Below the pieces are notes generated by a model. It was not told where the DNA came from, made no database searches, and saw only the letters and a program-made list of their open reading frames with translations. Positions 1 through 12,262 of a DNA stretch of 64,000 bases are shown here, in pieces. A program made the position numbers and the translations under genes. How positions within the stretch are numbered: position 1 is the stretch's first letter; each line of letters starts with the position of its first letter. This stretch comes from Rhizophagus irregularis (Eukaryota; Glomeromycota; Glomeromycetes; Glomerales; Glomeraceae): the NCBI RefSeq assembly GCF_026210795.1, contig NC_089444.1, positions 1,912,501-1,976,500 on the forward strand, given 5' to 3'.

Positions 1-616
1 AATTTTGAGGATTTTCACACCATCTATTCAAATCTTCCAATTTCTCATCAATATTAAAAATTATCTCAGTAGTGCAAACGTTAGGACTGTAAGATATTTC
101 TAGTAAAGATGCTAGATGATCTTTACAAGTTCGTTTACACAATTTCCTTTCTTTTAACGAAGAATTATTACATATTTTACTTTGAGGTCCTTGCACAAGG
201 TATGCACAAATTGTTGTCAGAGTATACCTTGCATAGACAGTAAAGCTTGATGCTATTTCAGAAGAGCACATTTCCGCATTTAAAGAAGAATTTGCATCGT
301 CTTTATATTTCCACTTAATATATTGAGTATTTACATAATTCATAATTAATTCATCAAATATGGTTATATTTTCTGCATTCAATAGCCAATCAAAATTTGT
401 ATCAAAAATAGCTCCACTTGAGTTTTGAAAGGACGGTAATGATTGTGAAGAAGCTGAGGATATATAGTATTGTGAGAAAGCGGGACATGTTACTGTGTTA
501 GTAAGTGGAAGGCATGGTGGTGCTTTTACTGCTTGAGAATAACTTGCTAATGGATAAAAAGTTAAAAGGATTATAAGGTTGAGGAGAATTATTTTGAATT
601 TTAATTTTGATGACAT
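1..616 (-). CDS. Secreted or membrane-anchored cysteine-rich protein (5' part, runs off the window)
   Basis: Reading the minus strand from the ATG at 616-614 gives 205 codons without a stop to the window edge, so the C-terminus is missing. Residues 1 to about 28 form a signal peptide: a short basic start (MSSKLKFK), a hydrophobic core (IILLNLIILLTFYPLA) and a small-residue cleavage region (SYSQA). The mature part has cysteines in a spaced pattern, including CLPLTNTVTC, MCSSE, TICAYL, KICNN, KLCKRTCK, NVC and RWCEN, plus several N-x-S/T sites. The paired-Cys pattern recalls extracellular frizzled-like or Mid1-like Cys-rich domains of fungi, but I cannot place it with confidence. A cell-surface or secreted role is inferred from the signal peptide and the cysteines. 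No intron is needed in the visible part. Confidence 0.7.
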   Translation of the reverse strand, partial: MSSKLKFKIILLNLIILLTFYPLASYSQAVKAPPCLPLTNTVTCPAFSQYYISSASSQSLPSFQNSSGAIFDTNFDWLLNAENITIFDELIMNYVNTQYIKWKYKDDANSSLNAEMCSSEIASSFTVYARYTLTTICAYLVQGPQSKICNNSSLKERKLCKRTCKDHLASLLEISYSPNVCTTEIIFNIDEKLEDLNRWCENPQN

Positions 617-1947
617 TTCGTCAGTATAGGCATTTTTGATAGGAGTTATTAGTCGTTCAGTTTTAATAAAAAGGAGGGAGAGATAACTCTCAAAAATGGA
701 CACTCTTCTTAATTTCGGTTTACTAAAACTAAAAAATTAAAAGAACCATTAAAATTAGAATATATTGTTAACTGAATTGTTGTTTTATGTAAATGATTTT
801 AATAACTTACTTTTTTGTCAATAAATTTTTATATTTTCATTGTTCGTTGTTCGAAATAATTTTATAATATATAAAAAAGTTATTATTATATATAAATATA
901 AATATAAATACAAAAAAAAAAAAATAAAGTAAAAAAAAAACAATAAAATAAAATAAAATAAAAAATAAAAATAAAAAAAAATAAAAAACAAAAATAAAAA
1001 ATAAAAAGTTTCAAATAAAATTATCTTTTTATTAATTTGATTAAAGGAAAAAATAAAAACATAATAAGTATTTCACTTTGCATACTGGCAAAAAATCCGG
1101 AATTTTAATCTTTTTTTCTCACAAAAAAGATACAGCAAAACTATACTTTTATTACCTAGTTACTATACTTTAAAAAAGTTTAAGCTTACTTCACACATAC
1201 ATTAGCATACATACATTCAAACGACAATTCGGTTTGGACGATTTATGAGTATACGAAAAGGAAAAAAAGAAAAGGATCCTTTGAGAAAAGTTGGTGTAAA
1301 TGATAATTAATTTAAAAAAATTAGCGGAAAAATATATAAAGAACAATTTAGTTCATCAGATCCTTATTAGGAAATGTTCCCTTGAGGCGATTGTGTTCGT
1401 GCTTGTAATACAACTTCATAACCGATTTCGATACACGGTCTTTTTAGTTTATAAAGATATATCTGATATTTATTATATTACAAAATAAGAAATTTGCGCG
1501 GGTTTACATACAATAAGAATAGAGACTTTACGCCGTAATTCAAGTTTACTAGACGAGGCTTTTAAAAATGTTATATTAGGAAATATCCGTAATTTCATCT
1601 TACGCAGCAAACTCTTTCATTTAAATTTTAAACTTAGTAAAGTAGAATTACAAAGTAAAAAATAAGTTGTTATCTGTTAATATATCTACTGAGAAAAACC
1701 TATCCTTTTTGTAAAAGTTGTTTTCCTTTTTGAAATTTAAAAAGGGATCCTTTTTTTCTTTACTGGTAAATCAACTGCGTATGCTTAAGAATTAAGAAAA
1801 GATTTGATTCGCTTGTACAACATGTATACAGATTGCTTTGTAATTTTGTTTCACAATATCTCTATAAATAAACACGTTATAATAAACGCGTATTTTTTTC
1901 TTTTTACCTGTTTTTTTTTAAAAAAAAAAATTATAATCTAATCAAAA
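617..1947. other. AT-rich intergenic region
   Basis: This 1.3-kb stretch separates the start of the secreted protein gene from the Pro-rich SANT gene. It contains an A-rich simple repeat of AAAAT/AAATA units at about 905-1010, a 62-codon open frame at 1300-1488 with no recognisable protein character, and a T-rich then A-rich run (1905-1930) just before the next ATG. The two flanking genes are divergent, so promoters for both should lie here. Confidence 0.6.
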
Positions 1948-3401
1948 ATGAGCTTCGCGATTAATTTTATTATTGATCATCCTGATGACGAAAATCAAAT
2001 AGAAAACTCATCTAATCTTAATAATTATTACTGGGATGATTTTTTTACTTCAGTTAATGAGATTTCAGATGAAGCTACTGGTCAAGTTATTCAACTTCAA
2101 GAATCAGAACAAAAAGAACTTATTCCTAAAGAACTTGTAATAGAACACTCTCCAATTCCTAAGCTCCCAATAAATTTACCTTCTCCTTCTCCTTTATTGG
2201 AAGCAACTAAACCACCTCCATCAATAATTTTAGCTTCACCTCCTTTACAACCACATTTATTATCATCAACAGCATCAAATATTTTACCGCCTATAATCCT
2301 ACCTCCATTAACTCCCTTTGCTGTTAACATTCCTCCTCCAAAGAGAATAGAACTTCCAACTACTATTGCAATACCTCCTCCGGAAATATCAACTTCTCCT
2401 TTAAGAAAGTCCCCAAAATCACCTTTAAAATCTATAACACCAAAGTTAATTCAAAGAAATTCTAAAGTTAGGCCAGATGAACAAGAATTAACGCGTCCAT
2501 CTTCGCCAAAATCTTCTATTATGAATATTAACAAAGTTGCTACTCCGGAATTTCCCTTAAATATACCGCCGGAACCAAAACCGGTGATTTTGATGAATTC
2601 ACCCAAGGAAAATCCGGAAAAAGTAGGATCGTTGGTAGATGAGATGCAAGTAAATTTAATAGAAACTTCTGAAAATTCACAAAATTCCGAAGAAAATCCT
2701 ACCTTCGAGAAACTTAAAAATAAACAAGCTTGGATTAAAAGGATGCGCTTGAAATTTAGCGTAAGACCGGAATTTGAGATTACACAAAATATTTTGCACC
2801 CAGATGGTTCTTTAAATCAAGAGTATGATATTAATTTTTTTTACTCATTAATTGTTTTACGTATGTAAGATAGTTTATTTGATTGAATTTATTATGCAAA
2901 GTTATTTTCGACCTTCAAAAGGATCGATTCCTCAAATACAGCGTAAATGGTCAGATAAGGAACGTGTTCTGCTTATTAAAGGTATAGAAAAATACGGCAT
3001 TGGGCATTACAAGGAAATTTCCGATGAATTTTTGCCGGATTGGGTTTGTTGATGTTTATTTTATTATTTATTTACATATGAATTTTATTAATATTTATTA
3101 TTGGAAATACATTTTCTTAAAGTCTGCACAAGATCTTCGCGTAAAAACGATGCGATTAATTGGAAGACAGAATTTACAACTTTATAAAGAGTGGAAAGGA
3201 GATGAAAATGCGATTAAAATTGAGTATGAGAAAAATAAAAATATTGGATTAAAAACAGGGATGTGGAAAGCTGGAACTTTAGTTTATGATGATAATGGAG
3301 TTGTCTTGAAGATGATTCAGGAAATGTCAGGTGATAGCAAAAAGAGGAAAAGAAATGGACAGGATAATTTGGAGGGAGAAGAAGAGATTGAAATTGATTA
3401 A
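1948..3401 (+). CDS. Proline-rich protein with C-terminal SANT/Myb-like domain
   Basis: Three exons: 1948-2822, 2902-3043 and 3123-3401, giving 431 aa. Other donors near 2861 break the frame; the GTATGA donor at 2823 restores it exactly. Residues 1-55 are acidic, about 60-230 are rich in Pro, Ser and Lys (PPPSI, SPSPL, PPLTP) and probably disordered, and about 306-370 form a SANT/Myb-like helical unit starting RKWSDKERVLLIKGIEKYG and ending in a GRQNLQLYKEW segment. The C-terminus has a basic KKRKRN stretch, a possible nuclear signal, then an acidic tail. A nuclear DNA- or chromatin-binding role is inferred from the SANT fold. I do not recognise a specific characterised orthologue. Confidence 0.85.
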
Positions 3402-3683
3402 TTCTAATATTGTTATTATTCTGGAATCTGGATAAGACAATATTAACATTAAACATCACCATATATTCAAAAAAAATTGTTATATTATACTTAAAATAAA
3501 ATAATTATCCATATCAGATTTAGATACAAGAGTTCCAAATTAAACAACAATAATAATTTAATATTTGTTGTACATACAAATTTATACAAAATAAATTCTA
3601 TTCAACTATTAAAAGTTAAAGTTGAAAATAATAAAAGTACAAAGAAACAAAATAAATAAAAAAAAACTCTAACTTTTTTTTAT

Positions 3684-4665
3684 TTAAAGGTAATTACGAT
3701 AACCGCTTTCATCATCAGCACTCTGTGCAATCCAAAGTATAAAAGTACTAAATATGATGCGTGAAAAATCAATATATTAATAAATAAATAAAAGAAAAAG
3801 AATAATTTTAAATTATTATTTTACCTGAACATGATGGAAAGGTTTTGAATGATCAATGCAATTCCAAAATATGTATGTGGTGATTCAATTACAATATATT
3901 TAAGAATTAATATGGTCTAAAATTTAAAATAATTAGCAAGTATCAAACTGGATTTCAAATAAACCATAAATGTAAATAACCGATATAATAAAATCCAGTT
4001 TGACTTATACATACAAAAGATCCGGCAAGTCCACCAGCCAATGCAGCGAAGCCCACAAATAAGAACAGGCGAGCATACATATTAACTTCACCACCGTATC
4101 CGTAAGGTCCGTAAAAATTACCAGGCGTAAGATTAGATTTATTAATGAGATTAATACTATATTATTTATTTATTTATTTACAAAATATTTAAAACGTTAC
4201 AAGAAAAAACACGAATCAAGTAAATTTTTTTTTTAGAATACAAATATATATTATTATTACGTAGGTTAAATTCGTTAAGGGTGTGAATTTTTTTTAATTC
4301 ACGATTCTTGAGGAAAAAAAAACTTACATTATCATCCCAATTGTACTTAGAATTCCACATATCCAGTCCTCAAAATTCATTACAGGAACACTATCATCAT
4401 CACTTTTCAAATAATTAGAATACACTACGGCATCAATAAAAAACCACCACCCTATTGCAAACTATTAATATATCAATAGATTAATGTCCGTATGTTCGTA
4501 TGAAAAATATTTCAAGCACATAAATAACTTTAAAATTTCTCATACCAAGCCCCCGGAAATATAGACCCCAGCTTCTCGTTTCTTTTCTGTTAAATGAGGT
4601 AAGGCTGGGATCGGGATGAGGCAAACACGCTGCCTTTCATTATCAAATAATTGTGAATGTGACAT
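3684..4665 (-). CDS. VPS68: Vps68 / TMEM50 (UPF0220) family membrane protein
   Basis: Five exons on the minus strand: 4665-4546, 4461-4328, 4156-4015, 3916-3825 and 3747-3684, giving 183 aa with all phases matching. Family features are the fourth-exon start following GMIINLINKS, the FYG...ARLFLFVGFAALAGGLAGS helix, and a short C-terminal tail after a last hydrophobic segment (STFILWIAQS). About four transmembrane segments are visible. In yeast, Vps68 works in late endosome to vacuole sorting with Vps55; that role is carried over from the family. The length is typical. The gene is divergent from the CCS1 gene. Confidence 0.92.
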
Positions 4666-5036
4666 TTGTGTTTCAACGAAAAATGGATATATTTTTTAAG
4701 AGATTCCCTATATTAAGCCTTTTATATTGTTTCAATATTAAGATACAGAAAATCCTACCATACTATATTAATAGTAGTATGGCACGCCAACTTGGACAAG
4801 TTAAATGCAAACTGTAAATCTTTTGATGCAAATCTTTAATAAAAAAAGAAATAAATTTCCTTAAAAAGGATAAATGTGATGTAACCTATTCTATAAAAGG
4901 AAAATTTTGTACTTTTAGATCGACTTTTCTTGGATGACACTTTATGACGGTGATCAGAAGGATCAGAAGATCAATTGATTTACTTAAAATTATAAATAGT
5001 ATTTATTTTCTCTTCTAAATTCTAAAAAAAAAAGAA
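4666..5036. promoter_or_regulatory. Divergent intergenic promoter between VPS68 and CCS1
   Basis: The two start codons face away from each other across 371 bp, so both promoters must lie here. The stretch is AT-rich and ends with an A-run directly before the CCS1 ATG. It holds a short inverted repeat near 4757-4785 (CATACTATATTAATAGTAGTATG). I see no recognisable factor-binding site. Confidence 0.4.
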
Positions 5037-6125
5037 ATGTTTACTACTAAAAAGCCATTTAAAGTATGTTAGCTCTCTTTTTTTTTGTTTCAAATTTCGA
5101 ATATTAATTCTTGTTCTTAGACAGAATATGCCGTGGAAATGACTTGTAATTCATGCGTTGAGTCTGTGAAAAAAGTTTTAACTCAAATTCCGGGTAAATT
5201 TTGTTCGAGATTATAGACCTTCATCACCATATGAAGTATTTGTTAAATAATTAATTTTAAATATTTGTAGGAATTAACCGGTTTGATATTGACCTTAATG
5301 ATCAAAAAGTCATTGTCGAAGGAACAGGTAGCGTAAAACTATAATTTAGATTTAATCAAACTTTTTGTATATTTATTTTTTGTCAATTGACAAATAGCGC
5401 CTCCTTCAGCTGTTTCAAAAAAATTAAAAGAAACAGGAAAGAAAGTAATTGTACGCGGGCAAGGCACTATTCAAGGTTAATTCTCATAAAAAAAAACTTC
5501 ATTTCTCACGCGTAATTAAAATAATTGAAGAAAAATTTATTATTTAGGTCAGCACGCTGGTGCAGCAGTTTGCATTTTTGATAATTATACTTATATACCA
5601 TTAGATCAAGGTGAAACTACACGATTAAAAAAACCACAAGGACTTGCTCGCTTAGTTCAAATAGACACCGATAATTGTTTGATTGATGTTACAATACAGG
5701 GGATATCTCCTGGGTATCACGGAATTCACATACATGAATTGGGAGACATTTCAAGAGGTTCTGAAAGTACCGGAAATCATTATAATCCAGATAATGTTGA
5801 ACATGGAAATATTGAAAAAGGTCATGTTGGAGATCTTGGAAATATTTATGTTGATGAAAATGGTTGGGGAGATTTAGTGATCGAAAGTAATAGAGTTAAA
5901 GTATGGGATGTTATTGGGAGATCTATGGTCATTTCACATAAAAAAGATGATGAAGGAAAAGGAGATAACAAACAAAGTAAAATTGATGGAAATTCTGGTC
6001 CCGGAATTATTGCTGGAATTATTGCAAGATCTGCTGGTGCTTTTGAAAATACGAAGAAAGTATGTGCTTGTTCTGGTCAAACTCTTTGGGAAGAAGCTAG
6101 AATTTATGATAAGTTAAATAAGTAA
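5037..6125 (+). CDS. CCS1: Copper chaperone for superoxide dismutase
   Basis: Five exons (5037-5063, 5121-5193, 5271-5327, 5398-5475, 5548-6125) encode 270 aa. Domain 1 is an Atx1-like fold with the copper site M-T-C-N-S-C (C18, C21). Domain 2 is SOD1-like, with HIHELGD, GNHYNP, EHG and HVGDLGN; the last copper-ligand His of SOD1 is replaced near GRSMVIS, as expected for a chaperone. Domain 3 is the short C-terminal tail with the C-A-C motif (C251, C253) followed by LWEEAR. The protein hands Cu(I) to SOD1 and forms its disulfide in cytosol and mitochondrial intermembrane space. The two cysteines that make the intradomain disulfide in SOD1 and animal CCS are both absent from domain 2 (Ser and Ala there). 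It is convergent with COA4. Confidence 0.95.
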
Positions 6126-6345
6126 TGAGGTAAAGTATATGATAGTACTAATTTAATTTATTAAAAAAAAAAACTGAAATTTTTGCCTTTAAATGAAAAT
6201 AAATATAACGACTTTGTTAATTTAAAAAACTTTGGAAATCAAAATTGCAGTAATATAATTCATATAATGCTGTAGAAAGATTTGCTAACGAGTTATCTAA
6301 TAAATAACCCTTCCTCTAAGAATATTTAGAATCGTAATAGAACAA

Positions 6346-6582
6346 TCAATCCTCTTGCAATTTTTTATTTTTATTTTGATAAACTTTCCAACATTCTTTA
6401 AAATTATTTAATTCTTTTTGGCATAATCTCCAATCTTTTTTGTCAGCAAAACATATCTGTAATTCTTCATTTTCTTTTGCGCAACCAGTTTTAATTATTC
6501 TTTCTTCATATTCATCAGGTTCATCTATAGTTTTAGTTATATTTTGCGGAGAGTGTGAAGATTTATTTTTTGCGTAATCCAT
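6346..6582 (-). CDS. COA4: Cytochrome c oxidase assembly factor Coa4 (twin CX9C)
   Basis: A single exon of 78 aa. It has the twin CX9C helical hairpin: GC-x9-C (AKENEELQI between the cysteines) and C-x9-C (QKELNNFKE between them), preceded by DEPDEYEERIIKTG, typical of Coa4/Cmc3. Family members are imported into the mitochondrial intermembrane space by Mia40 and support copper-dependent assembly of cytochrome oxidase. The length matches the family. The start is the only ATG upstream of the motif. The gene ends 220 bp from the end of CCS1 on the opposite strand. Confidence 0.9.
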   Translation of the reverse strand: MDYAKNKSSHSPQNITKTIDEPDEYEERIIKTGCAKENEELQICFADKKDWRLCQKELNNFKECWKVYQNKNKKLQED

Positions 6583-7774
6583 AATTTATGTGCGAGTAAA
6601 AGTCTATTTTTTTTATCCAGGAAATTGTGCAACCTTACAATTAGAAAAATTTAAATAATTCAATTACTAAAATTCTCAATTTTACATTTTATCATGTGAG
6701 CCAATCAGAAATCAATAATAAATCATGTCATTTAAAATCATGTCATTTAAAATCATGTCATTTAATAATTTAATATTCATTGATGACTATTTTTAGTGTG
6801 GTCGGGCACTTCCCCTCCAGCGCTGTCAATTTTGGCGGTTTGGTTCACAGTTTTTTAGATTACGTTTGGCTTACGTACTGTGACTTTGTTCACGTGGAAT
6901 ATAAAAATAAAATAAAAAATTATTGGGTACTTTTTTGTAAAAAAATGGTTTTTCTTAGGAATTTGAAGCTGATTGATTGTTACTATAAGCTATTGTGTTG
7001 TTCGATTCCATTTTGGATACAGCATTCATTTAAATATTTTAATTATTGATCAGCTCGTACTCTCGTAGCTCATCTATCAATTAAATGTCAAATAAAATAA
7101 TGATCGTTTGTTAGTAAGTAATTAAAGCGCATATGAAATGGTAAATCAAATAAAAATAATAAATTATTAACCATATGAAAATAAATCGTCAGTTTCCAAA
7201 AACAGCCTCATACATCAAGTTCCAGCGTTCATATGAAAAAATTGACACGAAAATTAACACATGTTTGTTTATGACTGATTAACACGATTAACACATGAAT
7301 ACTGACCTCATTCTGACGCGGACAAAAGTCTATTATTAGATTTAGTTAAATATTTCCCGAATACATTGAACACATCAATTCCCACGTTTGATTCTTTAAT
7401 GATTCATTAATTGCTAATCCGTCACTCAAATGGTTCACTATCGTCGCCAAAAAAAAATCTTAACCATTTTTTTTTAAAACGAGATCTCTAACTAATTACT
7501 TAATTATTTACTGTAAAACGGGATAAAAACAGACTTTTGTCCGAAAATAGACGTGTCCACAAATAAAATGGGGGTTTTGGGGGTGGCAGATCTCGTAATA
7601 ATCGCGTGAATCTTAAAATGAGCATCGGCTCGTGGTCTTTTTTTTTTTGCTATTTGGAATGATGAATAAGAAGTAAAATCCACTTTATAAAGGACGCGAA
7701 AAACCCCGTTTCATAAAAAAAAGAAAAAAATTTTGATTTTTTTTTTCATTCTTTCCTTGTATAAATAAATCAAA
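6583..7774. other. Intergenic region upstream of the desaturase
   Basis: About 1.2 kb with no supported gene. It holds a short tandem repeat at 6720-6768, a GC-richer patch at about 6795-6845, and a G-rich run (7569-7588) near the desaturase gene. COA4 on the left and the desaturase on the right are divergent, so both promoters should be here. An 89-codon open frame at 6780-7049 has no protein-like features. Confidence 0.5.
6720..6768. repeat. 15-bp tandem repeat, about three copies
   Basis: The unit AAATCATGTCATTTA repeats with a 15-bp period at about 6721, 6736 and 6751. It lies in the shared upstream region of COA4 and the desaturase. Confidence 0.85.
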
Positions 7775-9264
7775 ATGGCTGCTGCGCCAGTAAAAAAACC
7801 CAATGATTCTTCGCTTCCCAGTAGCTTTAACGATGATATACAAAAGCAAAAATACATTAATAAAAAACAATCCCATGCAGGTAATGAGGCTTGGTGGATA
7901 AATGGAGCTTTCGTTATCATCGTACATATAGTTTCACTTCTTTCATTTTTAACATATACTGCGGATAGAAAAACATGGGTTATGACCTTTGTGATATGTC
8001 AATTGGCAATGTTTGGGTAAACTATTAAAATTTTTTAATTATTTATAAATTGATATCAAGTTCCAAAATGTAATTCCTGTTCTGCTTTATTTTAAAAGAA
8101 TTACTGTTGGATATCATCGATTATGGAGTCACCGAGCATACGAAGCCGAGCTTCCCTTGCGCGTTGTTTTAGGTTTATTAGGTACACTTGGATTCCAAGG
8201 ATCCATCAAGTGGTGGGTTCTTCGCCACAGATTACATCATAGGTATGAATCATTACCTTTTCATATTTCTATACATAAACATAAATATTAATTTTTATCT
8301 CAATTTAGATGGACGGATACGGAACACGATCCCTATTCGGCAGCAAAAGGATTTTGGTTTTCCCACATGGGCTGGATTTTCAAAAGACCACATTACCCAC
8401 GCTTGAAATTAGTTGACGCTTCTGATCTTAATGCAGATCCAGTAGTAAGATTCCAGCATAAATATTATGTACTTTTAGCGTTAAGCTGTGGATTAGGAAT
8501 TCCTACTATGATCGCCTCGTTATGGGGAGATGCCCTCGGTGGATTCTTATACGGTGGTATCCTAAGTCGTACTATTATTTGGCACTCTACTTTTTGCATT
8601 AATAGTTTTGCACATTGGGCTGGCGAACAACTTTATTCTAATGAAGTTTCTGCACGTGGAAACTTATTACTTGCCATGATGACTCACGGTGAAGGGTATC
8701 ACAACTTTGTAGGTTTGAAACGTTCACTACACTTCTTTTTAGATGTGCAAGCCTTATTAACATGAAATTTATTGTTTGTATACATAGCATCATGAATTCC
8801 CTAAAGATTTCCGAAATGGGTACCGTTTATGTGATTGGGATCCCTCAAAATGGATTATATTTACTCTACATAAATTAACAAATCAAGTTCCAAATGTATC
8901 TCGTGTTCCTGAAAATGAAGTTCGTAAAGCAATGGTAAATATGGAAATTATTAAAGCCCAAGAAAAATCTAAAAAATACGATTGGGGAATTGATCCATCC
9001 TCATTGCCCGTCATCACTTACGAGCAGTATAAACAAAAACAAGAACAAGAAGGAAAAGAATGGATATTAGTTGATGAATATGTGTTGGATGTTTCGTCAT
9101 TTAAGGACGATCATCCTGGTGGTGCAAAAATTTTGAAGAATTATTATGGTAAAGACTCCACTAAAGCATTTCATGGTGGTTTGAATGATCATTCTAAAGC
9201 CGCCAATACCATGACGGCTATGTTTAGAGTTGCCAAAATCGAAAAGAGTCAGAAGGAAGAATAG
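7775..9264 (+). CDS. OLE1: Stearoyl-CoA (delta-9) desaturase with C-terminal cytochrome b5
   Basis: Four exons (7775-8016, 8099-8242, 8309-8708, 8788-9264) encode 420 aa. The enzyme puts a cis double bond at C9 of saturated acyl-CoA in the ER membrane. The three His boxes of the di-iron site are visible: HRLWSH (87-92), HRLHH (124-128) and HNFHH (260-264); the last is split by intron 3. Hydrophobic segments lie before box 1 and between boxes 2 and 3. The C-terminal part is a cytochrome b5 domain with the heme motif HPGG (H371) and a second His in AFHGGLNDHS, the usual fungal Ole1 layout that supplies electrons in cis. An oxysterol-binding protein gene follows on the same strand 286 bp downstream. 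Confidence 0.95.
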
Positions 9265-9550
9265 GACAATATTACCAATTATATTTTTTAAACATATAAT
9301 ATCTTGTAACTTTATTTTAAACTAATAGTGTGATATCATTTAATCTAATAAACCAAATAAACCAAATATTTTTAATATTTCTATACAAATAAGACTATTC
9401 CAATATTTACCTTATATGTCTAAGTAAAAATGCCAAATCACGTGATTATACATGATAATTTCTACTTATGTGTGACATTACATCACTTTGAGAATTCAAT
9501 TTTTTAAACCCGAATTTTTTCTTTTTTTTTCGTTAACTAAAAAATAAAAT

Positions 9551-11108
9551 ATGGATAATAGCGGAGAAAAAGACGATATTCAAGTTCCAGAATCTAAAAA
9601 AAATGAATTTAGTGGTTTTTTGAAAACTCTCTCTACTTTCACTGGCGATATCTACAGTCTAACGTGTCCCAGTTTTCTTTTATCAGGCGTTTCAACACTA
9701 GAATATGGGTAAGCCAAGCTACTTTCTTATATAAAAGTTAAATTTATTTTTAACTCGTTTAAAATTTTTAAACGATAGACAATATTGGGCAGACTATCCT
9801 GAATATTTTGCTGCTATCTCTCAACCAGCTGATGAATTGGAAAGAGCTGTTGCCGTGTTAAGATGGTATATAAGTACTTTATATGGTTCTTTTGCATCAA
9901 GAAAAGACAAAGATAAAATCGAAAAAAAGCCGTTCAATCCTATTCTTGGTAAGGTATTTTTTTTTTAGTTATCAAAGAAAATCAATCACGTATATATCTT
10001 CCCTTATATCCCTCTTGTTAAATTATAGGTGAACAATTTTTGGCAAGATGGGAAGATAGAAATGGATCCGGTGAAACTATATTGTCTTCAGAACAAGTAA
10101 GTCATCATCCACCAATCTCAGCAGTTTATCTTGAAAACCAAAAAGCAGGTGTTTCAGCAAATGGACATAGTATGTATATTGTTTATTTTACTTCTTACAG
10201 GAAATCATTTTTTAAGAGAGATCTTTACTTTTTTATTCAGCCGGACAGAAAAGTTCTTTCAAAGCAACTGCAGCTCGAATTGATGTCATACAAGTAGGTC
10301 ATGTAATAGTTCGTATGAGAGATCATCCAGAGAAATATTTAATTACTTTGCCATCTTTACAAATTCTTGGATTATGGAGAGGGGCTCCTTATGTAGAATT
10401 GAGGTTTGTTAAAGTAATAAGGTTTATCGTTTTTTTTTTCAATTAATAAATTTGTAATTTTTTTTCTTTTATTTTATGTCCTTCTTTATAGCGGAACTAG
10501 CGTGATTCAATCTAATAATTATAATATTTTAATAGAATTTAGTGGAAAGGGATGGCTATCGGGGGATAAACACACTTTTAATGGAGTAGTGCGCAAAAAT
10601 GGATCAAAAGAGCAACTTTATGTCGCTACTGGCACTTGGTCAGGGAAATCTAACTTAGAAAATTGTAGAACTAATGAAAAAACAATCTTCTTAGATATAC
10701 AGAGCTCTCAAAGAGCGGTTCCTATAATTGCACCAGAAGAGGATCAAAATGCTTTGGAAAGTAGAAAATTGTGGAAATATGTATCACAAGCCATTGACTC
10801 GGGAGATTTTGCTACGGCTTCTAAACTAAAGGTATTGTGAAAAATTCTTTTTTTTTAAATATATATATATATATATATATAGAACTTTTTATTTATAATT
10901 TTTATTAATTTAATAGGGTGAGATTGAACAACGTCAGCGTGATAAAGTTAAAAATGGCGAAGAAACAATTCTTCAATACTTTGATTGGGTAGAAGATGAT
11001 CAAGTGTTTTTAAACCTTAATAATTTAATTAATAACAAATATCAGATAGAAGAAAAATACAGGGAGAAAGGTAGCTGGGTATTTAAGAAGTTATCATTTG
11101 AACAATAA
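9551..11108 (+). CDS. Short oxysterol-binding protein (ORD only, Osh4/Kes1 type)
   Basis: Six exons (9551-9708, 9779-9948, 10029-10169, 10241-10403, 10492-10831, 10917-11108) encode 387 aa. The family signature EQVSHHPP lies at about 131-138, followed by the conserved NGH, the FNPILGE lipid-lid region (upstream, about 104-111) and a C-terminal helical region with QRQRDK. There is no PH domain, ankyrin repeat or FFAT-like motif, so it is a stand-alone ORD of the Osh4-7 size class. Such proteins exchange sterol and PI4P between ER and other membranes. The fifth intron contains an (AT)n run. I cannot tell which Osh paralogue it is. Confidence 0.92.
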
Positions 11109-12262
11109 TGATATTAATTTATAATTATTGGTTTAATTGTAAAATATACCTATTTGTGTTGCAACGCACCTCTTTTTATTCCTACGAATAAATTTGTCTG
11201 CAAAATTTCAAAATAAGGTAATAATCACACAGAAATACCATATATATTAAATATTTTCATATTTTGTTTTATTTCACTTCATTCTAAATAGAATTTATTT
11301 TTTTTTATATATTTTACTTAACTTAAAATCCTTAAAAATTGAGTTTTAAATGGGTTAAATTAACTAGTATTCTAACTATGTAGTACTTTTGAATTATAAA
11401 AGCAACATAATATAATAATTTTAAATATCTATTTAAATTCTAATAAATTTATTTGATTTTTATATTATTCTTTCTTTTATTTGACTTCACTTCTTAAAGA
11501 AAGTAGCATAACAATATACTTAATTGCCTTTATCATTACTAAATATAATTAACCATTCTCAAATTATAATTTTTATATTTTTATTTATACAGCTATTACT
11601 GGATATAATAAATCTGCTATAAAATGAGATTGCTATATTTTACAGTATTATCAAACTGTAATGTTATATTAATAATAATTTTCTAAATAACAAATTTATG
11701 TGAAACTTGATTTCAAAGACCAGTTATAAAAACTCACGGTCTCGTTTTCAATGTAAACAAGTTCACCATGTGCTTTTTTAAAATAATTTTGGTATTATGT
11801 GTAAAATTGGCATATTATTATAATTCACTATATGAACATATTATTATATCAACATCATTTTAATATCAACATTATTTTAATATCAGCAACATTATTTTAA
11901 TATCAACATTATTTTAATATCAACAACGTTATTTTAATACCAACAACATTATTTTAATATCAACAACTTTATTTTATAACAAAGAAATCGTTCTCAAATA
12001 ATAAAAGCCATATATTATTTTGGAATAATTGATTCCTATTTTGTTTCGTATTGCAATAAGCAGGTGACATTCTATAAATTTTATTTCATTAATAAAGAAA
12101 TTTTTCTAAATATTATAATGCTATATACAAACCAAAATAAATTAATTCTATTAAACCAACTTATTAATGTGAATATAGTTAAAATATTTTTTTTAAAAAA
12201 AAAATAATAAAAATAAAAAACAAAAAAAATAAAAAACTCACATCTAAAAATCATCAAAATTT
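11109..12262. other. AT-rich convergent intergenic region
   Basis: Lies between the 3' ends of the oxysterol-binding protein gene (+) and BUD31 (-). It has no supported gene. It contains a minisatellite at about 11840-11975 and A/T runs near 12190-12235. Confidence 0.6.
11840..11975. repeat. 17-20 bp minisatellite
   Basis: About seven imperfect copies of a unit like TATCAACATTATTTTAA, with length variants that add CAA (TATCAACAACATTATTTTAA). It is between two convergent genes and noncoding. Confidence 0.85.

Noticed and set aside
1300-1488. 62-codon open frame upstream of the Pro-rich SANT gene
   Set aside because: Low-complexity Ile/Leu-rich translation with no motif, in AT-rich spacer; most likely chance.
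6780-7049. 89-codon open frame in the COA4-desaturase spacer
   Set aside because: No domain, no splice partner and hydrophobic random composition.
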